Source: DAISKN01 sp963716925 (GTDB lineage: Bacteria > Acidobacteriota > Vicinamibacteria > Marinacidobacterales > SMYC01). From it: a DNA stretch of 64,000 nucleotides. This document shows positions 1 to 7,209 of the stretch, piece by piece. The translations under genes were made by a program, and so were the position numbers. Each line of letters starts with the position of its first letter. Position 1 is the first letter of the stretch. The notes beneath the pieces are model-generated. The model searched no databases and was not told where the DNA came from. It saw only the letters and a program-made list of their open reading frames with translations. The DNA lies in assembly GCA_963716925.1 (NCBI GenBank), contig CAVQUX010000010.1, forward strand, positions 124,001-188,000, read 5' to 3'.

Positions 1-1
1 G

Positions 2-574
2 AATCGAATTCTCGCGGAGGAGATCTACCCCGACTGTCCCGCCCTACAGGCCCTGCGCCGGCTCGCTTTCCGCCGACTCGAGGGAGCCTCGCTCGAGCTC
101 CAGCTCGCGGTCTGCGCGGCCTTCGAGTTCGTCGCGGATTGCATCTTTTCCCTCCATTTCGAGGACGTCTTTCGAGGCGGCGTCGCTCAACACCCCGACC
201 CCGAGGTCGAGGCTCGTCTCTCGGCGTCCGGCGTGCTCGATCTTTTCCTTTGGCACGGTTTCGAGGAGCTCGGGCATCGCCACGTCGCCTTTGACGTCAT
301 GAAGGACCACCGCGTGAGCTACCGCACCCGTGTCGCCGGAATGCTCTTCACGTTGTTGGAGCTCTCTCGCGCGGGAACCGCGGCGTTGCCCCAGCTTTTT
401 TGGAAGACCACGAAAGGGGGACGGCGCGCCTACCTGGTCCGGGCCCTCGTCCGTCCCGCGCTCCTGCGCCGACTTCCCCGGAAACTCGCGCCCTTCTTCG
501 CGCCGGGGTTTCATCCCAGCCGAATGCGCTATCCCTTTCTCTCCGATCTCGAGTCCTTGTTCCACCAACGATGA
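2..574 (+). CDS. PF10118-type metal-dependent hydrolase, C-terminal part (cut by window edge)
   Basis: The reading frame is open from base 2 to the stop at 574, so about 190 C-terminal residues are visible and the start lies outside the window. A GTG at 233 is an internal codon, because sequence upstream of it is coding-like and continuous. The segment WHGFEELGHRHVAFDV matches the WHxxEExEHkxVAFDV signature of the 'predicted metal-dependent hydrolase' family (PF10118/COG3687). Its His and Glu residues are thought to bind metal. The tail LAPFFAPGFHPSRM is also typical of that family's C-terminus. The family lacks a well-defined physiological substrate. No partner gene is visible, since the next 360 bases hold no clear gene. 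Assignment is from motif recall, without a profile search. Confidence 0.75.
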   Translation, partial: NRILAEEIYPDCPALQALRRLAFRRLEGASLELQLAVCAAFEFVADCIFSLHFEDVFRGGVAQHPDPEVEARLSASGVLDLFLWHGFEELGHRHVAFDVMKDHRVSYRTRVAGMLFTLLELSRAGTAALPQLFWKTTKGGRRAYLVRALVRPALLRRLPRKLAPFFAPGFHPSRMRYPFLSDLESLFHQR

Positions 575-938
575 CTCATCGTTCTGGGGTTCAAGATTCG
601 TCGCCGAGGCTCGTCGTCAGGATGGACCCGGTTCAACCATCCATCGTCGAGCAATTGCTCCCGGGCACGCCCAAGAACTCCACGCTGGTGCTGTTGAGGT
701 AGTGGAGAGTCTTGTCTGGTCTGGCCGTCCACAGAATAACGGGCGCGCGATCCGCCATGAGACGAAACCGTGCTTCGCTCTCACGAAGCGCCGCTCGGCA
801 CGGCTGCGCCTCGTTCCGTGGACCAGTAATCCGCGATCGCCGCGGCCTGAATCGCGACCAGGGTCAGAAGGACGGCGACCATGAGCAATGACTGACCGCG
901 TTGCCCCAAAGTTCCCCCGCTGAATCACTTCTCGTAAC
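575..938. other. Intergenic stretch without a clear gene
   Basis: No frame here looks convincingly coding on either strand. The only item noted is a 42-codon candidate on the minus strand (781-909), listed separately. No terminator with a clean hairpin and T-tract was seen after the hydrolase stop at 574. Confidence 0.5.
781..909 (-). CDS. Possible 42-residue single-span membrane peptide
   Basis: A TTG codon at 909 follows a purine-rich GGGGGA and opens a 42-codon frame. The protein has a short polar start (MGQRGQS), a hydrophobic stretch of about 18 residues (LLMVAVLLTLVAIQAAAIAD) and a polar tail. The 'RGQS/LLMVAVL' start resembles the N-terminal segment of TadE/Flp-type pilus proteins, so it could be a remnant of such a gene or a genuine small membrane protein. 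No neighbours support either reading. Confidence is low because the frame is short and the start is not ATG. Confidence 0.25.
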   Translation of the reverse strand: MGQRGQSLLMVAVLLTLVAIQAAAIADYWSTERGAAVPSGAS

Positions 939-1015
939 TGGTACGCCCGGCAGGATTTGAACCTGCGACCCCAGGATTAGGAATCCTGTGCTCTATCCTA
1001 CTGAGCTACGGGCGC
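939..1015 (-). tRNA. tRNA-Arg (anticodon CCT)
   Basis: The minus strand folds as a complete cloverleaf. The acceptor stem is GCGCCCG/CGGGCGT with a G-U first pair. The D arm is GCTC/GAGC. The anticodon arm is CAGGA-TTCCTAA-TCCTG, giving anticodon CCT for AGG codons. The T arm is GCAGG/CCTGC around TTCAAAT. The discriminator is A, and CCA is encoded at 939-941. The gene body without CCA is 942-1015. A decayed integrase lies nine bases beyond its 5' end. Confidence 0.96.
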
Positions 1016-1023
1016 ACAATAAC

Positions 1024-1510
1024 TTACGAGGACTTCCCTGTCGCCTGTCGTGAATTCCGTAGGGATATCTTCCTCGGTTCTGCGGACTCCTTCAAGGGCT
1101 CGCGCCCGAGCATCCGCTCGACGGCTTCGGCCTCGTGCGCGGGGCTCGAGTGCGAGTAGCGCTGCACCATGGCCGGGGTCGACCACCCACCGAGATCCTG
1201 CACCGTGCGAAGGTCGACGCCAGCCATGCCGAACCGGCTCGCGAAGGTATGCCGCAGCACCTGGGGAGTCACGCCGGAGATCTTAGCCTTGGTTGCCGCG
1301 GTTTCCAAGGCGGTCCGGATCGACCGCAGAAAGACGTGCTTCTCGGCCGCGGTCTGGATGCGCCGTGCTCGTGCGCGAGGAGCGCCTCTCGGAGAACGCT
1401 CTTCTTCATTGGAACGGAGCGCGTCCGCTGATTCTTCGCGTGGGCGGCGAGCGCCGTAACCTGGTTCTCCTGGAAATCGACGGCGCTTATCGTTCTTTCG
1501 GATTTTGGAG
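1024..1510 (-). pseudogene. Tyrosine recombinase (phage-type integrase) remnant
   Basis: The last ~110 residues encode the catalytic end of a tyrosine recombinase. VLRHTFASRFGMAGVDLRTV carries the RHxxR box, GGWST the second conserved box, and MVQRYSH the nucleophilic tyrosine. An upstream piece in another frame (about 1400-1510, VDFQENQV...KNQRTRSVPM) matches the preceding beta-sheet part of the same fold. The two pieces are therefore separated by at least one frameshift near 1380. The N-terminal core-binding domain is absent. The remnant lies directly beside tRNA-Arg, the classic target of such enzymes. I read it as the scar of an integrated element; it should not be functional. Confidence 0.75.
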
Positions 1511-1550
1511 TGTTGCTCGCGGTGTCCTGCGAACACGATTCGTGCCGCCG

Positions 1551-1584
1551 AAGAAAGGAAAAGCCGGGGAGCCGAGCCCCCGGC
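1551..1584 (-). terminator. Rho-independent terminator of the secreted-protein gene
   Basis: Read on the minus strand, GCCGGGG-GCTCGGCT-CCCCGGC forms a seven-pair GC stem (1563-1584), followed by TTTTCCTTTCTT. It lies about 55 bases past the stop of the gene ending at 1641 and has the right orientation for it. Confidence 0.7.
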
Positions 1585-1640
1585 AAATTTACGAGAACGC
1601 TGTAAATTCAGCGCCGCAGTCGATCTCTACTCATCTCCGG

Positions 1641-2117
1641 CTATTGCTTGTCGTACACGGCGACATTATTCACGTCGCGGCCCTGCCCGTCCTTGCCCGT
1701 CTGAGCCACCGTCCGTGTTTTCCCGTCAGCGGACACCGTAACCTTCGCGGTGATGGTGACCTTGCCCTTCAACTTGGTCGTCGCCTCGACGCTATTCGCG
1801 TCGATGCGTTTGTAGGCGATCATGTCGGAGTCCGGATTACCCTTGAACGCATAGTCCTTGCCGTCATACTTCGCCTGGAATTCCGCGTGAGTGGGCTTAC
1901 CGTCCGCACCCACCCCGTCAGCCGTGTAGGAGACCCCATCGTCGCCCCAGGCTACGATCTTCAAAGTCTGGCTCTTCGGCGACGGGCCGGGGCTGAACTT
2001 GGATTTTTCTAGATTCAGTTTCCAGGTTCCGACGTTATTGTCCGCTCCATACGCGACGACGTTCAAAGTCAGAACCGAAAGCACTCCGAAGACGAAAATT
2101 CCGACGTATTTTTTCAC
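1641..2117 (-). CDS. Small secreted protein of unknown function
   Basis: 158 residues. The N-terminus MKKYVGIFVFGVLSVLTLNVVAYGA is a typical Sec signal peptide with cleavage after an AxA-like site near residue 24. The mature part begins NVGTWKLNLEKSKFSPG, a phrase seen in small secreted acidobacterial and proteobacterial hypothetical proteins. It then alternates short charged beta-strand-like segments (YTADGVGADGKPTH, KVTITAKVTVSADGKT), suggesting a small beta-barrel or lipocalin-like fold. That fold guess is inference. There are no cysteines in the mature part and no catalytic motif. The gene sits alone between an integrase remnant and a tRNA-like fragment, so it may be cargo of a lost element. 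It is followed by a good terminator. Confidence 0.85.
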   Translation of the reverse strand: MKKYVGIFVFGVLSVLTLNVVAYGADNNVGTWKLNLEKSKFSPGPSPKSQTLKIVAWGDDGVSYTADGVGADGKPTHAEFQAKYDGKDYAFKGNPDSDMIAYKRIDANSVEATTKLKGKVTITAKVTVSADGKTRTVAQTGKDGQGRDVNNVAVYDKQ

Positions 2118-2340
2118 GGCTCCCCCTCAGGTAGGTGTTTGATGGTGTGTTAAGAGTCGGCTGGAGTCTACCGTTGATTCGGTGGAGGAACAAGCGAACG
2201 CATGAGAACTCGCCGCCCTGAATCATCCGTCAGAGCTTGTGAGAAAACGCACAACGCCTCTGTAGAGGGTCTCACCTATGGATCCTTAGGCGGTTCCGGC
2301 TCCTTGGGAGGAGGTCGTGAAAGCGCCTGGTTGGCTGGAA

Positions 2341-2374
2341 AGCCCGTGCTCTTACCTTAGTGAGCTACGGGCAA
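2341..2374 (-). other. tRNA-like 5' half fragment (possible old attachment site)
   Basis: The minus strand reads GCCCGTAGCTCACTAAGG and then TAAGAGCACGGGCTTTCC. This has the acceptor, D arm and start of the anticodon arm of a tRNA, closely resembling the 5' half of the tRNA-Arg at 939-1015. No matching anticodon 3' arm, T arm or acceptor 3' strand follows, so it is not a functional tRNA. Together with the integrase remnant it may mark the far end of a decayed integration. That reading is inference. Confidence 0.45.
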
Positions 2375-2419
2375 GGTCGTGCAGAGGAGCCCGGCGCGCC
2401 CTTGGCAAATCCCGAGGAG

Positions 2420-2770
2420 CTACGCTTCGCGGCGGGCGCGGGAGTCCGTTGCCTGGACTTCCTCCCAGGCGCTCCGGATCTTGAGCCTGAGCTTCTGGCG
2501 GGCTTCGCGCTCGGCCATGGTGAGGAAGCTGTAGGAGGACTTCGTGAGCTTCTGCAGGAAGGAAATCTCGAGCTGCGTCAGGAAGAGGTCGACGCTTCCG
2601 TCGCTCGTGCCCGGAAGGGTAACGTCCGAGAGCTTCCGCCCGAAGCCCTGCCGGGCGTGGCGCTCGTCCTCGGTGATGAAGTGGTACTCCGAGCGCAGGA
2701 GTTTCTGGATGAACACCAGCTCCTGATGGGTCAGCCGGATCGTCGCCCGACGATTGTTCGCTATCGCCAT
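2420..2770 (-). CDS. Small protein with two tandem ~40-residue repeats
   Basis: About 116 residues from the ATG at 2770, which has GAGG eight bases upstream. ATG 2788 is an alternative that gives 122 residues. No known family is recognised. The protein is made of two similar halves. The first has LTHQELVFIQKLLRSEYHF followed by TEDERHARQ. The second has LTQLEISFLQKLTKSSYSF followed by TMAEREARQ. Each half looks like a helix, a turn with an aromatic pair, and a second helix. There is no signal peptide or membrane segment, so it is probably cytoplasmic. It starts ten bases after the stop of the transglutaminase-like gene (2781), so the two are likely co-transcribed and may act together. Confidence 0.7.
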   Translation of the reverse strand: MAIANNRRATIRLTHQELVFIQKLLRSEYHFITEDERHARQGFGRKLSDVTLPGTSDGSVDLFLTQLEISFLQKLTKSSYSFLTMAEREARQKLRLKIRSAWEEVQATDSRARREA

Positions 2771-2780
2771 CTTCTCGTCC

Positions 2781-3830
2781 TCAGGCATTACCAATCTTGT
2801 AATAGTTCTGCTCGTCCGGCGTCGCCTCGTACGAGCGGGAGCTCTCCGTCGCCCGCCGGTAGACGTCCTCTTCGCTCGACCCCGAAAGAATGAACGGCCG
2901 ATCTCCGTCGGGGTGGGTCACGTCCACGAGGATCACGCGGCTGTCGAGGGACACCAGGTTCCAGGCGTGCCTTCCCTTGAAGATGTAGAACTTCAAGTCG
3001 CCCTTGACGACACGGCAGTCGATTCCGGCTTCCTGGAGGTAGAGCTGGAAGAAGATCGACAGATGCCGGCAAACCCCAAGACCTTTTTCGAGATACTCCG
3101 AGAGCACGATGCTCTCGTTCCCGAAATCCCGGGACAGCTTCTCGACGCCGAGCTCGTTGAACTCGATGTCCCGTCGGACACTGTTATAGTACCAGGCCAG
3201 GAGGGGATCCACCTCTCCCTTCCACTTGCCCGAGACGCCGCGGCGCTTGCACTCCGTCAGACGCGACACCAGGCGGATCTTGTCGATCTTGATCTTCTCC
3301 CGGCCGGATCGCTCGGTGGGAGACGAATGGGTACCCATGTCCGTGTACCCGTGCATCAGGTAATCGGGAATCCCCCGATAGACCTTTCCGTCGTCGACCC
3401 AGACCTGCTGGTCCATCAGGGTCTCGAGCTCGACGGCGGCGCGCACGTACCGGTCCTTTCGCGACGAATCCGGGAGTCGGGAGATGGCGGCGTTCATCGC
3501 TCGCGTCGTCTCCATCGGCGCTACCGCCCAATTGGTAAGGAAGTGGGCGAGCTCCGAGGGCTCGAGCTCGTGGGCGATGCGCTTTCCGGTTCTGGGATCC
3601 AGATAAAACGAATGGTCGAGGTACTCGGGATCGACGAGCGCGACCGACCGCACCAGGGATGCCTGCTGCGCCGTGAGCCGCTCCATGAGGTCGTGCAGCT
3701 CCTTCGAGCCCAACTTGCGCCTCGCGGGGGAGACTCGGGTGACGGAAGGCGAAGAGTCTTGCGACCGCACCTCTTCGGTTCCCGGCTTTTCCGGGCCTCC
3801 CGGGTCTCCAGCGTGGAGCGACGACGTCAT
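2781..3830 (-). CDS. Transglutaminase-like superfamily protein
   Basis: 349 residues, with a low-complexity N-terminus of about 40 residues and no signal peptide. The transglutaminase-like core is at the C-terminal end. The catalytic triad is visible as Cys254 in GLGVCRHLS, His288 in KGRHAWNLV and Asp303 in ILVDVTHPDG, with the usual spacing and the Trp after His. Proteins of this superfamily are thiol enzymes that cleave peptide or isopeptide bonds or cross-link glutamine residues; the substrate here is unknown. The ~210 residues before the core (HGYTDMGTHSS, KIKIDKIRLVSRL) match nothing I recognise. It is followed by the small repeat protein (2420-2770) and preceded on the same strand by apt, four bases upstream. 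Confidence 0.8.
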   Translation of the reverse strand: MTSSLHAGDPGGPEKPGTEEVRSQDSSPSVTRVSPARRKLGSKELHDLMERLTAQQASLVRSVALVDPEYLDHSFYLDPRTGKRIAHELEPSELAHFLTNWAVAPMETTRAMNAAISRLPDSSRKDRYVRAAVELETLMDQQVWVDDGKVYRGIPDYLMHGYTDMGTHSSPTERSGREKIKIDKIRLVSRLTECKRRGVSGKWKGEVDPLLAWYYNSVRRDIEFNELGVEKLSRDFGNESIVLSEYLEKGLGVCRHLSIFFQLYLQEAGIDCRVVKGDLKFYIFKGRHAWNLVSLDSRVILVDVTHPDGDRPFILSGSSEEDVYRRATESSRSYEATPDEQNYYKIGNA

Positions 3831-3834
3831 CGGT

Positions 3835-4353
3835 TCACCGATAGCTCAGAACGGACCGGATCTCGTACCCGCTGAGCTTGTCGCGTCCTTTCAGGAAATC
3901 GAGCTCGATGAAGAAGCTGAACGCCGAAACCTCGCCGCCCACCTTCTCCACGAGGCTCGCCACTCCTCTCGCGGTGCCTCCGGTTGCGAGCACGTCGTCC
4001 ACGATGACCACTCGCTGGCCCGCGCGGATCGCGTCTTCGTGCATCTCCAACCGGTCCGAACCGTACTCCAGCTGGTAGGAGATCTCGACGGTTTTCGCGG
4101 GGAGCTTCCCCGGCTTGCGGACGGGCACTTTGCCTTTGCCGAGAGCGTAGGCGAGAGCTGCGGCAAAGATGAATCCGCGGCTTTCGATGCCGACCAGCAG
4201 ATCGAAGTCCCGCCCCTTCAGGGGCTCAGCCATCAAGTCGATCGCCTTCCGGAACGCCTCGGGGCTCGCGAGAAGTGGCGTGATGTCCTTGAAGACGATC
4301 CCCTTGTGAGGAAAATCGGGCACGTCGCGAATGATTCGACGAAGATCATCCAT
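3835..4353 (-). CDS. apt: Adenine phosphoribosyltransferase
   Basis: 172 residues, the usual family length. The enzyme converts adenine and PRPP to AMP in purine salvage in the cytoplasm. The start MDDLRRIIRDVPDFPHKGI and the segment FKDITPLL are diagnostic of APRT. The PRPP-binding loop VVIVDDVLATGGTA is at residues 115-128, and GIESRGFIF supplies the pyrophosphate-side loop. The gene lies 21 bases after the acylphosphatase stop and four bases before the transglutaminase-like gene, so it belongs to a minus-strand run. The ATG start is fixed by the conserved N-terminus. Confidence 0.97.
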   Translation of the reverse strand: MDDLRRIIRDVPDFPHKGIVFKDITPLLASPEAFRKAIDLMAEPLKGRDFDLLVGIESRGFIFAAALAYALGKGKVPVRKPGKLPAKTVEISYQLEYGSDRLEMHEDAIRAGQRVVIVDDVLATGGTARGVASLVEKVGGEVSAFSFFIELDFLKGRDKLSGYEIRSVLSYR

Positions 4354-4374
4354 GAGAACGGTCCTCTAAGCCCT

Positions 4375-4653
4375 TCAAGATTTGACGCGAAATGAAGAAA
4401 GCCCCGGGTCGACCTCGACGCTCCTGCTGTCGACCCGTTCCACGCGGGAAGCGGCGGGTCCCCGGCGGATGCACTCGCAGAACTCCTCGAGCGCCGACGG
4501 ATGAGCCTGGGCGAGAATCTCCACCCGTCCGTCCTCGAGGTTGCGCACGAAACCACGAATGTCGCGTCTTCTGGCCTCTCGCTCGGTGAACCAACGAAAT
4601 CCGACGCCTTGAACCCGGCCCGAAACAATGAGAACGAACGCACGCAAGTCCAA
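4375..4653 (-). CDS. acyP: Acylphosphatase
   Basis: About 92 residues. It hydrolyses the carboxyl-phosphate bond of acyl phosphates. The signature GRVQGVGFRWF near the N-terminus holds the phosphate-binding loop with the catalytic Arg, and GFVRNLEDGRVEI supplies the catalytic Asn. No ATG is available. TTG at 4653 or TTG at 4647 must be the start; GGAG at 4656-4659 lies three bases before the first and nine before the second, so 4647 (90 residues) may be the better choice. It is placed between the fabF-like gene upstream and apt downstream on the same strand. Confidence 0.85.
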   Translation of the reverse strand: MDLRAFVLIVSGRVQGVGFRWFTEREARRRDIRGFVRNLEDGRVEILAQAHPSALEEFCECIRRGPAASRVERVDSRSVEVDPGLSSFRVKS

Positions 4654-4793
4654 TGGCTCCGGAAAGTCGGACCCAAAGACGGTCAACCTGGCACCGCGGC
4701 ACCGGAGGCCGGAGAAGTCCAGTCTCCTCAATTCCTTGCTGACAGGCCGATTATAGCAGGAAAGCGGGGGGCGTCGGTGTGAAGTCGCAGGAC

Positions 4794-6017
4794 TCATGAG
4801 GAAGGCGCCGCGAAGCCCAGGACCGCGTTCAATCCCCCGAAAGCGAAAGAGCTCGAAAGCGCCACGCGGATTTCCGCCTCCCGGGCTTCGTTCGGCACGC
4901 AATCGAGTGGACATTCGGGATCGGGCTCGAGGAAGTTCGCGGTGGGCGGAACGACCCGGTTCTCGATCGAAAGGACGGTGGCGGCGGCCTCGAGGGCTCC
5001 CGACGCTCCGAGGGCGTGGCCATGCATGGATTTGGTGGAGCTCACCAGGAGCTTCGCGGTCCGATCTCCGAACACCTCGCGAAGGGCCTGGCACTCCGCG
5101 ACGTCGTTCAGCTGGGTTCCCGTGCCGTGGGCGTTCACGTAATCGACGCGCTCCGGATCGATTGCGCCGTCCTCGAGCGCTCCGGCGAGCGCCCGCGCGG
5201 CGCCGCGCGAGGAGGGCTTGGTGATGTGGCCCGCATCCGACGACATTCCGAAACCGACGAGAAGCGAGCGGACGCGCGCCCCCCGCCGCCGCGCGCTCTC
5301 GAGAGACTCGAGGACGAGCGCGCCACCTCCCTCTCCCAGTACCATCCCCTTGCGACCGAGGGAGAATGGGCGCGGCACATCGGCGGAAATTGCGCGGAGA
5401 CCGTCCCAGGCCTTCAGGTGGCCGCGGCTGAACGGAGCCTCGCTCCCCCCGGCGATCGCCCGCTCGACGACCCCCAGGGATACCAGCCAGAACGCGAGCC
5501 CGATCGCGTGAGCGGAGGAAGCGCAGGCGGTCGAAAACGTCAACCCCGGCCCTTCGCAGCCGACCTCCATCGACAGGTGGCTCGCGCCCGCGTTCGGCAT
5601 GATTCTTGGAACCGCGAAAGGAGTGATCCTCCGGCGCCCCTCCTGATACAGGGAGCGGAATAGATCGTCCTGGGTCGACTGTCCTCCGAGGGAGCTTCCG
5701 GTGACGATGGCGGCGTTCTTGAGCTGCTCCCGTCCGAGCCCGCTGTCGGCGATCGCCTCGCGAGCGGCCAACAGGAAGAGCATGGCGAAGCGATCGAGAA
5801 GCTCCCGCGAGCCGGCGTCGAACGAATCCTCGAGCGAGAGTCCCTGGACCTCCGCCCCCATCCGGTATTGGAGGTCGGAGGTGTCCGCGAGAGTGATCTC
5901 CCGAAAACCATGACGGCCCCGGGTGAGAGATTCCCAGAAAGCGCCGCGATCGTTTCCGATGCCGGAGACGACCCCCAGACCGGTGACGGCGACCGGACTC
6001 CGGCCGGGACGGCTCAG
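4794..6017 (-). CDS. fabF: Beta-ketoacyl-ACP synthase II (FabF-type)
   Basis: 407 residues if translation starts at CTG 6017; the first ATG (5861) would remove about 52 residues that clearly belong to the fold (SPVAVTGLGVVSGIG). It performs the malonyl-ACP condensation of fatty acid elongation. The Cys-His-His triad is complete: Cys165 in STACASS, His297 in NAHGTGT and His334 in KSMHGHALGASG. The GFG-type loop FAFGGLNAV is near the end. The CTG forms a CTGA overlap with the stop of the acyl carrier protein gene (6014-6016), which suggests translational coupling. No ATG, GTG or TTG in this frame fits better. A specialised ketosynthase working with its own carrier protein is possible, because fabD, fabG and fabH are not nearby. 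Confidence 0.92.
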   Translation of the reverse strand: MSRPGRSPVAVTGLGVVSGIGNDRGAFWESLTRGRHGFREITLADTSDLQYRMGAEVQGLSLEDSFDAGSRELLDRFAMLFLLAAREAIADSGLGREQLKNAAIVTGSSLGGQSTQDDLFRSLYQEGRRRITPFAVPRIMPNAGASHLSMEVGCEGPGLTFSTACASSAHAIGLAFWLVSLGVVERAIAGGSEAPFSRGHLKAWDGLRAISADVPRPFSLGRKGMVLGEGGGALVLESLESARRRGARVRSLLVGFGMSSDAGHITKPSSRGAARALAGALEDGAIDPERVDYVNAHGTGTQLNDVAECQALREVFGDRTAKLLVSSTKSMHGHALGASGALEAAATVLSIENRVVPPTANFLEPDPECPLDCVPNEAREAEIRVALSSSFAFGGLNAVLGFAAPSS

Positions 6018-6262
6018 GAAGCTCTCGCTTCCACGAGCGGACGAATCTTCTCGACCACGTCGGAGACGGTGCGCAGGTCGCGGGCGTCGTCGTCGGGGAT
6101 GACGATGCCGAGATCCTCTTCGAGCTCGCAGAGAAGGTGAAAGCCGTTGAGGGAATCGATGCCGAGCTCCGAAAAGGTGCTCTCGAGCTTCACGTCCTCG
6201 AGCGGCTTCTTCGAGACTTCGGAGATCGCCGCGATCACCTTCGAAGCCAGGGGGTCGCTCAT
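6014..6262 (-). CDS. acpP: Acyl carrier protein
   Basis: 82 residues from ATG 6262 (MSDPLASKV). A longer open frame to 6355 exists, but its extra residues are proline- and arginine-rich and unlike the family. The phosphopantetheine attachment serine is in ELGIDSLNGF, and the acidic helices ELEEDLGIVIPDDDA are typical. The protein carries growing acyl chains as thioesters for the adjacent FabF-type synthase. Canonical AcpP has DSLDxVELV, whereas here the motif is DSLNGFHLL, a departure that may mean a dedicated carrier instead of the main fatty-acid ACP. The gene is first of the minus-strand run and divergent from the EamA transporter at 6310. Confidence 0.9.
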   Translation of the reverse strand: MSDPLASKVIAAISEVSKKPLEDVKLESTFSELGIDSLNGFHLLCELEEDLGIVIPDDDARDLRTVSDVVEKIRPLVEARAS

Positions 6263-6309
6263 CGCAACCCGAAGTCTAACACAGCGATTCGGAGTACACT
6301 CCCGGGGCG

Positions 6310-7209
6310 ATGTGGGTTCTTCTCGCCCTGGGGGCGGGGCTTCTCCAGAGCGCACGGAACGCTTTCGCCCGGAGTCTCGTCGGCTCGATCTCCCCCGCCC
6401 TGAACAGCTGGGCCCGCTTCGCGTTCAACCTACCGTTCTCGACGACTCTGGTCGTGGTTCTCGTCCTCGCGCGCGGGGCGCCGGCGACTTCCCCGCGCTT
6501 CTTCGCCCTCTCGCTGGCGACCGGCCTCGCCCAGCTCCTGGGAAGCATCGCCCTCATCGCCGCGTTCCGGCACACGAGCTTCGCCCAGTCCATCGTGCTC
6601 CACAAGCTCGAGGTGCTGTTCACGGCGATCCTCGGCGCCGCTTTCTTCTCCGAGATGCCCACGGCGCTCGCCTGGCTCGGGATCCTGATCTCGGTCGCGG
6701 GGGTGGTGGCGATGGCGCCCGGAGGCGCGCTTCGCGTCCGCTTCGGAAGGGGCTCGGCTCTCGCGGTGGCCGCGGGTCTGCTCCTCGCCATCGTCGGGTT
6801 CTTCCTGAAGGCGGCCATCGAAGAGCTCGTTCTCCTCAACCCCTGGGTGGGAGACGGTCGGCTGCTCGTCGCGGCCCATACCCTCTTCCACGTGACCTGG
6901 ATGGAGGTCGCGCTGCTGACCGGCTGGCTGCTCTACCCGCGGCGGGGAGAGCTCGCCCTCGTTCCCCTCCACTGGCGTCGCATGCTCCTCCAGGGCTCCT
7001 TCGCGTTCTCCGCGAGCCTCGGGTGGTTCTGGGCCTACTCGCTCACCTTCGTGGCCTACGTGAAGGCCGTGGGACAGGTGGAGTCGATCGCCGCCGTTCT
7101 CTACTCCCTCCTCCTCTGGAAGGAATCGGAGGTCTCGCGCCAGGTCCCGGGAATCGCTCTGACCCTGGTCGGGATCGTGCTGGTGCTTCTCGGCGGGAGC
7201 GTTTCTTGA
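6310..7209 (+). CDS. EamA/DMT-family transporter (first of pair)
   Basis: 299 residues with about ten hydrophobic segments in two EamA-type halves, the drug/metabolite transporter layout. The N-half ends in a helix pair around LGAAFFSEMPTALAWLGILI, and the C-half ends in LYSLLLWKESE...GIALTLVGIVLVLLGG, the repeated 'glycine-rich last helix' of the family. The substrate cannot be read from the sequence. Its stop overlaps the start of a second EamA protein (TTGA, 7206-7209), so the two probably work as a pair or heterodimer. The start is divergent from acpP with only 47 bases between them. Confidence 0.88.
   Translation: MWVLLALGAGLLQSARNAFARSLVGSISPALNSWARFAFNLPFSTTLVVVLVLARGAPATSPRFFALSLATGLAQLLGSIALIAAFRHTSFAQSIVLHKLEVLFTAILGAAFFSEMPTALAWLGILISVAGVVAMAPGGALRVRFGRGSALAVAAGLLLAIVGFFLKAAIEELVLLNPWVGDGRLLVAAHTLFHVTWMEVALLTGWLLYPRRGELALVPLHWRRMLLQGSFAFSASLGWFWAYSLTFVAYVKAVGQVESIAAVLYSLLLWKESEVSRQVPGIALTLVGIVLVLLGGSVS

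Noticed and set aside
1024..2374. An intact prophage or integrative element
   Set aside because: Only a broken integrase end and one cargo-like gene remain; no phage structural or mobilisation genes are present.
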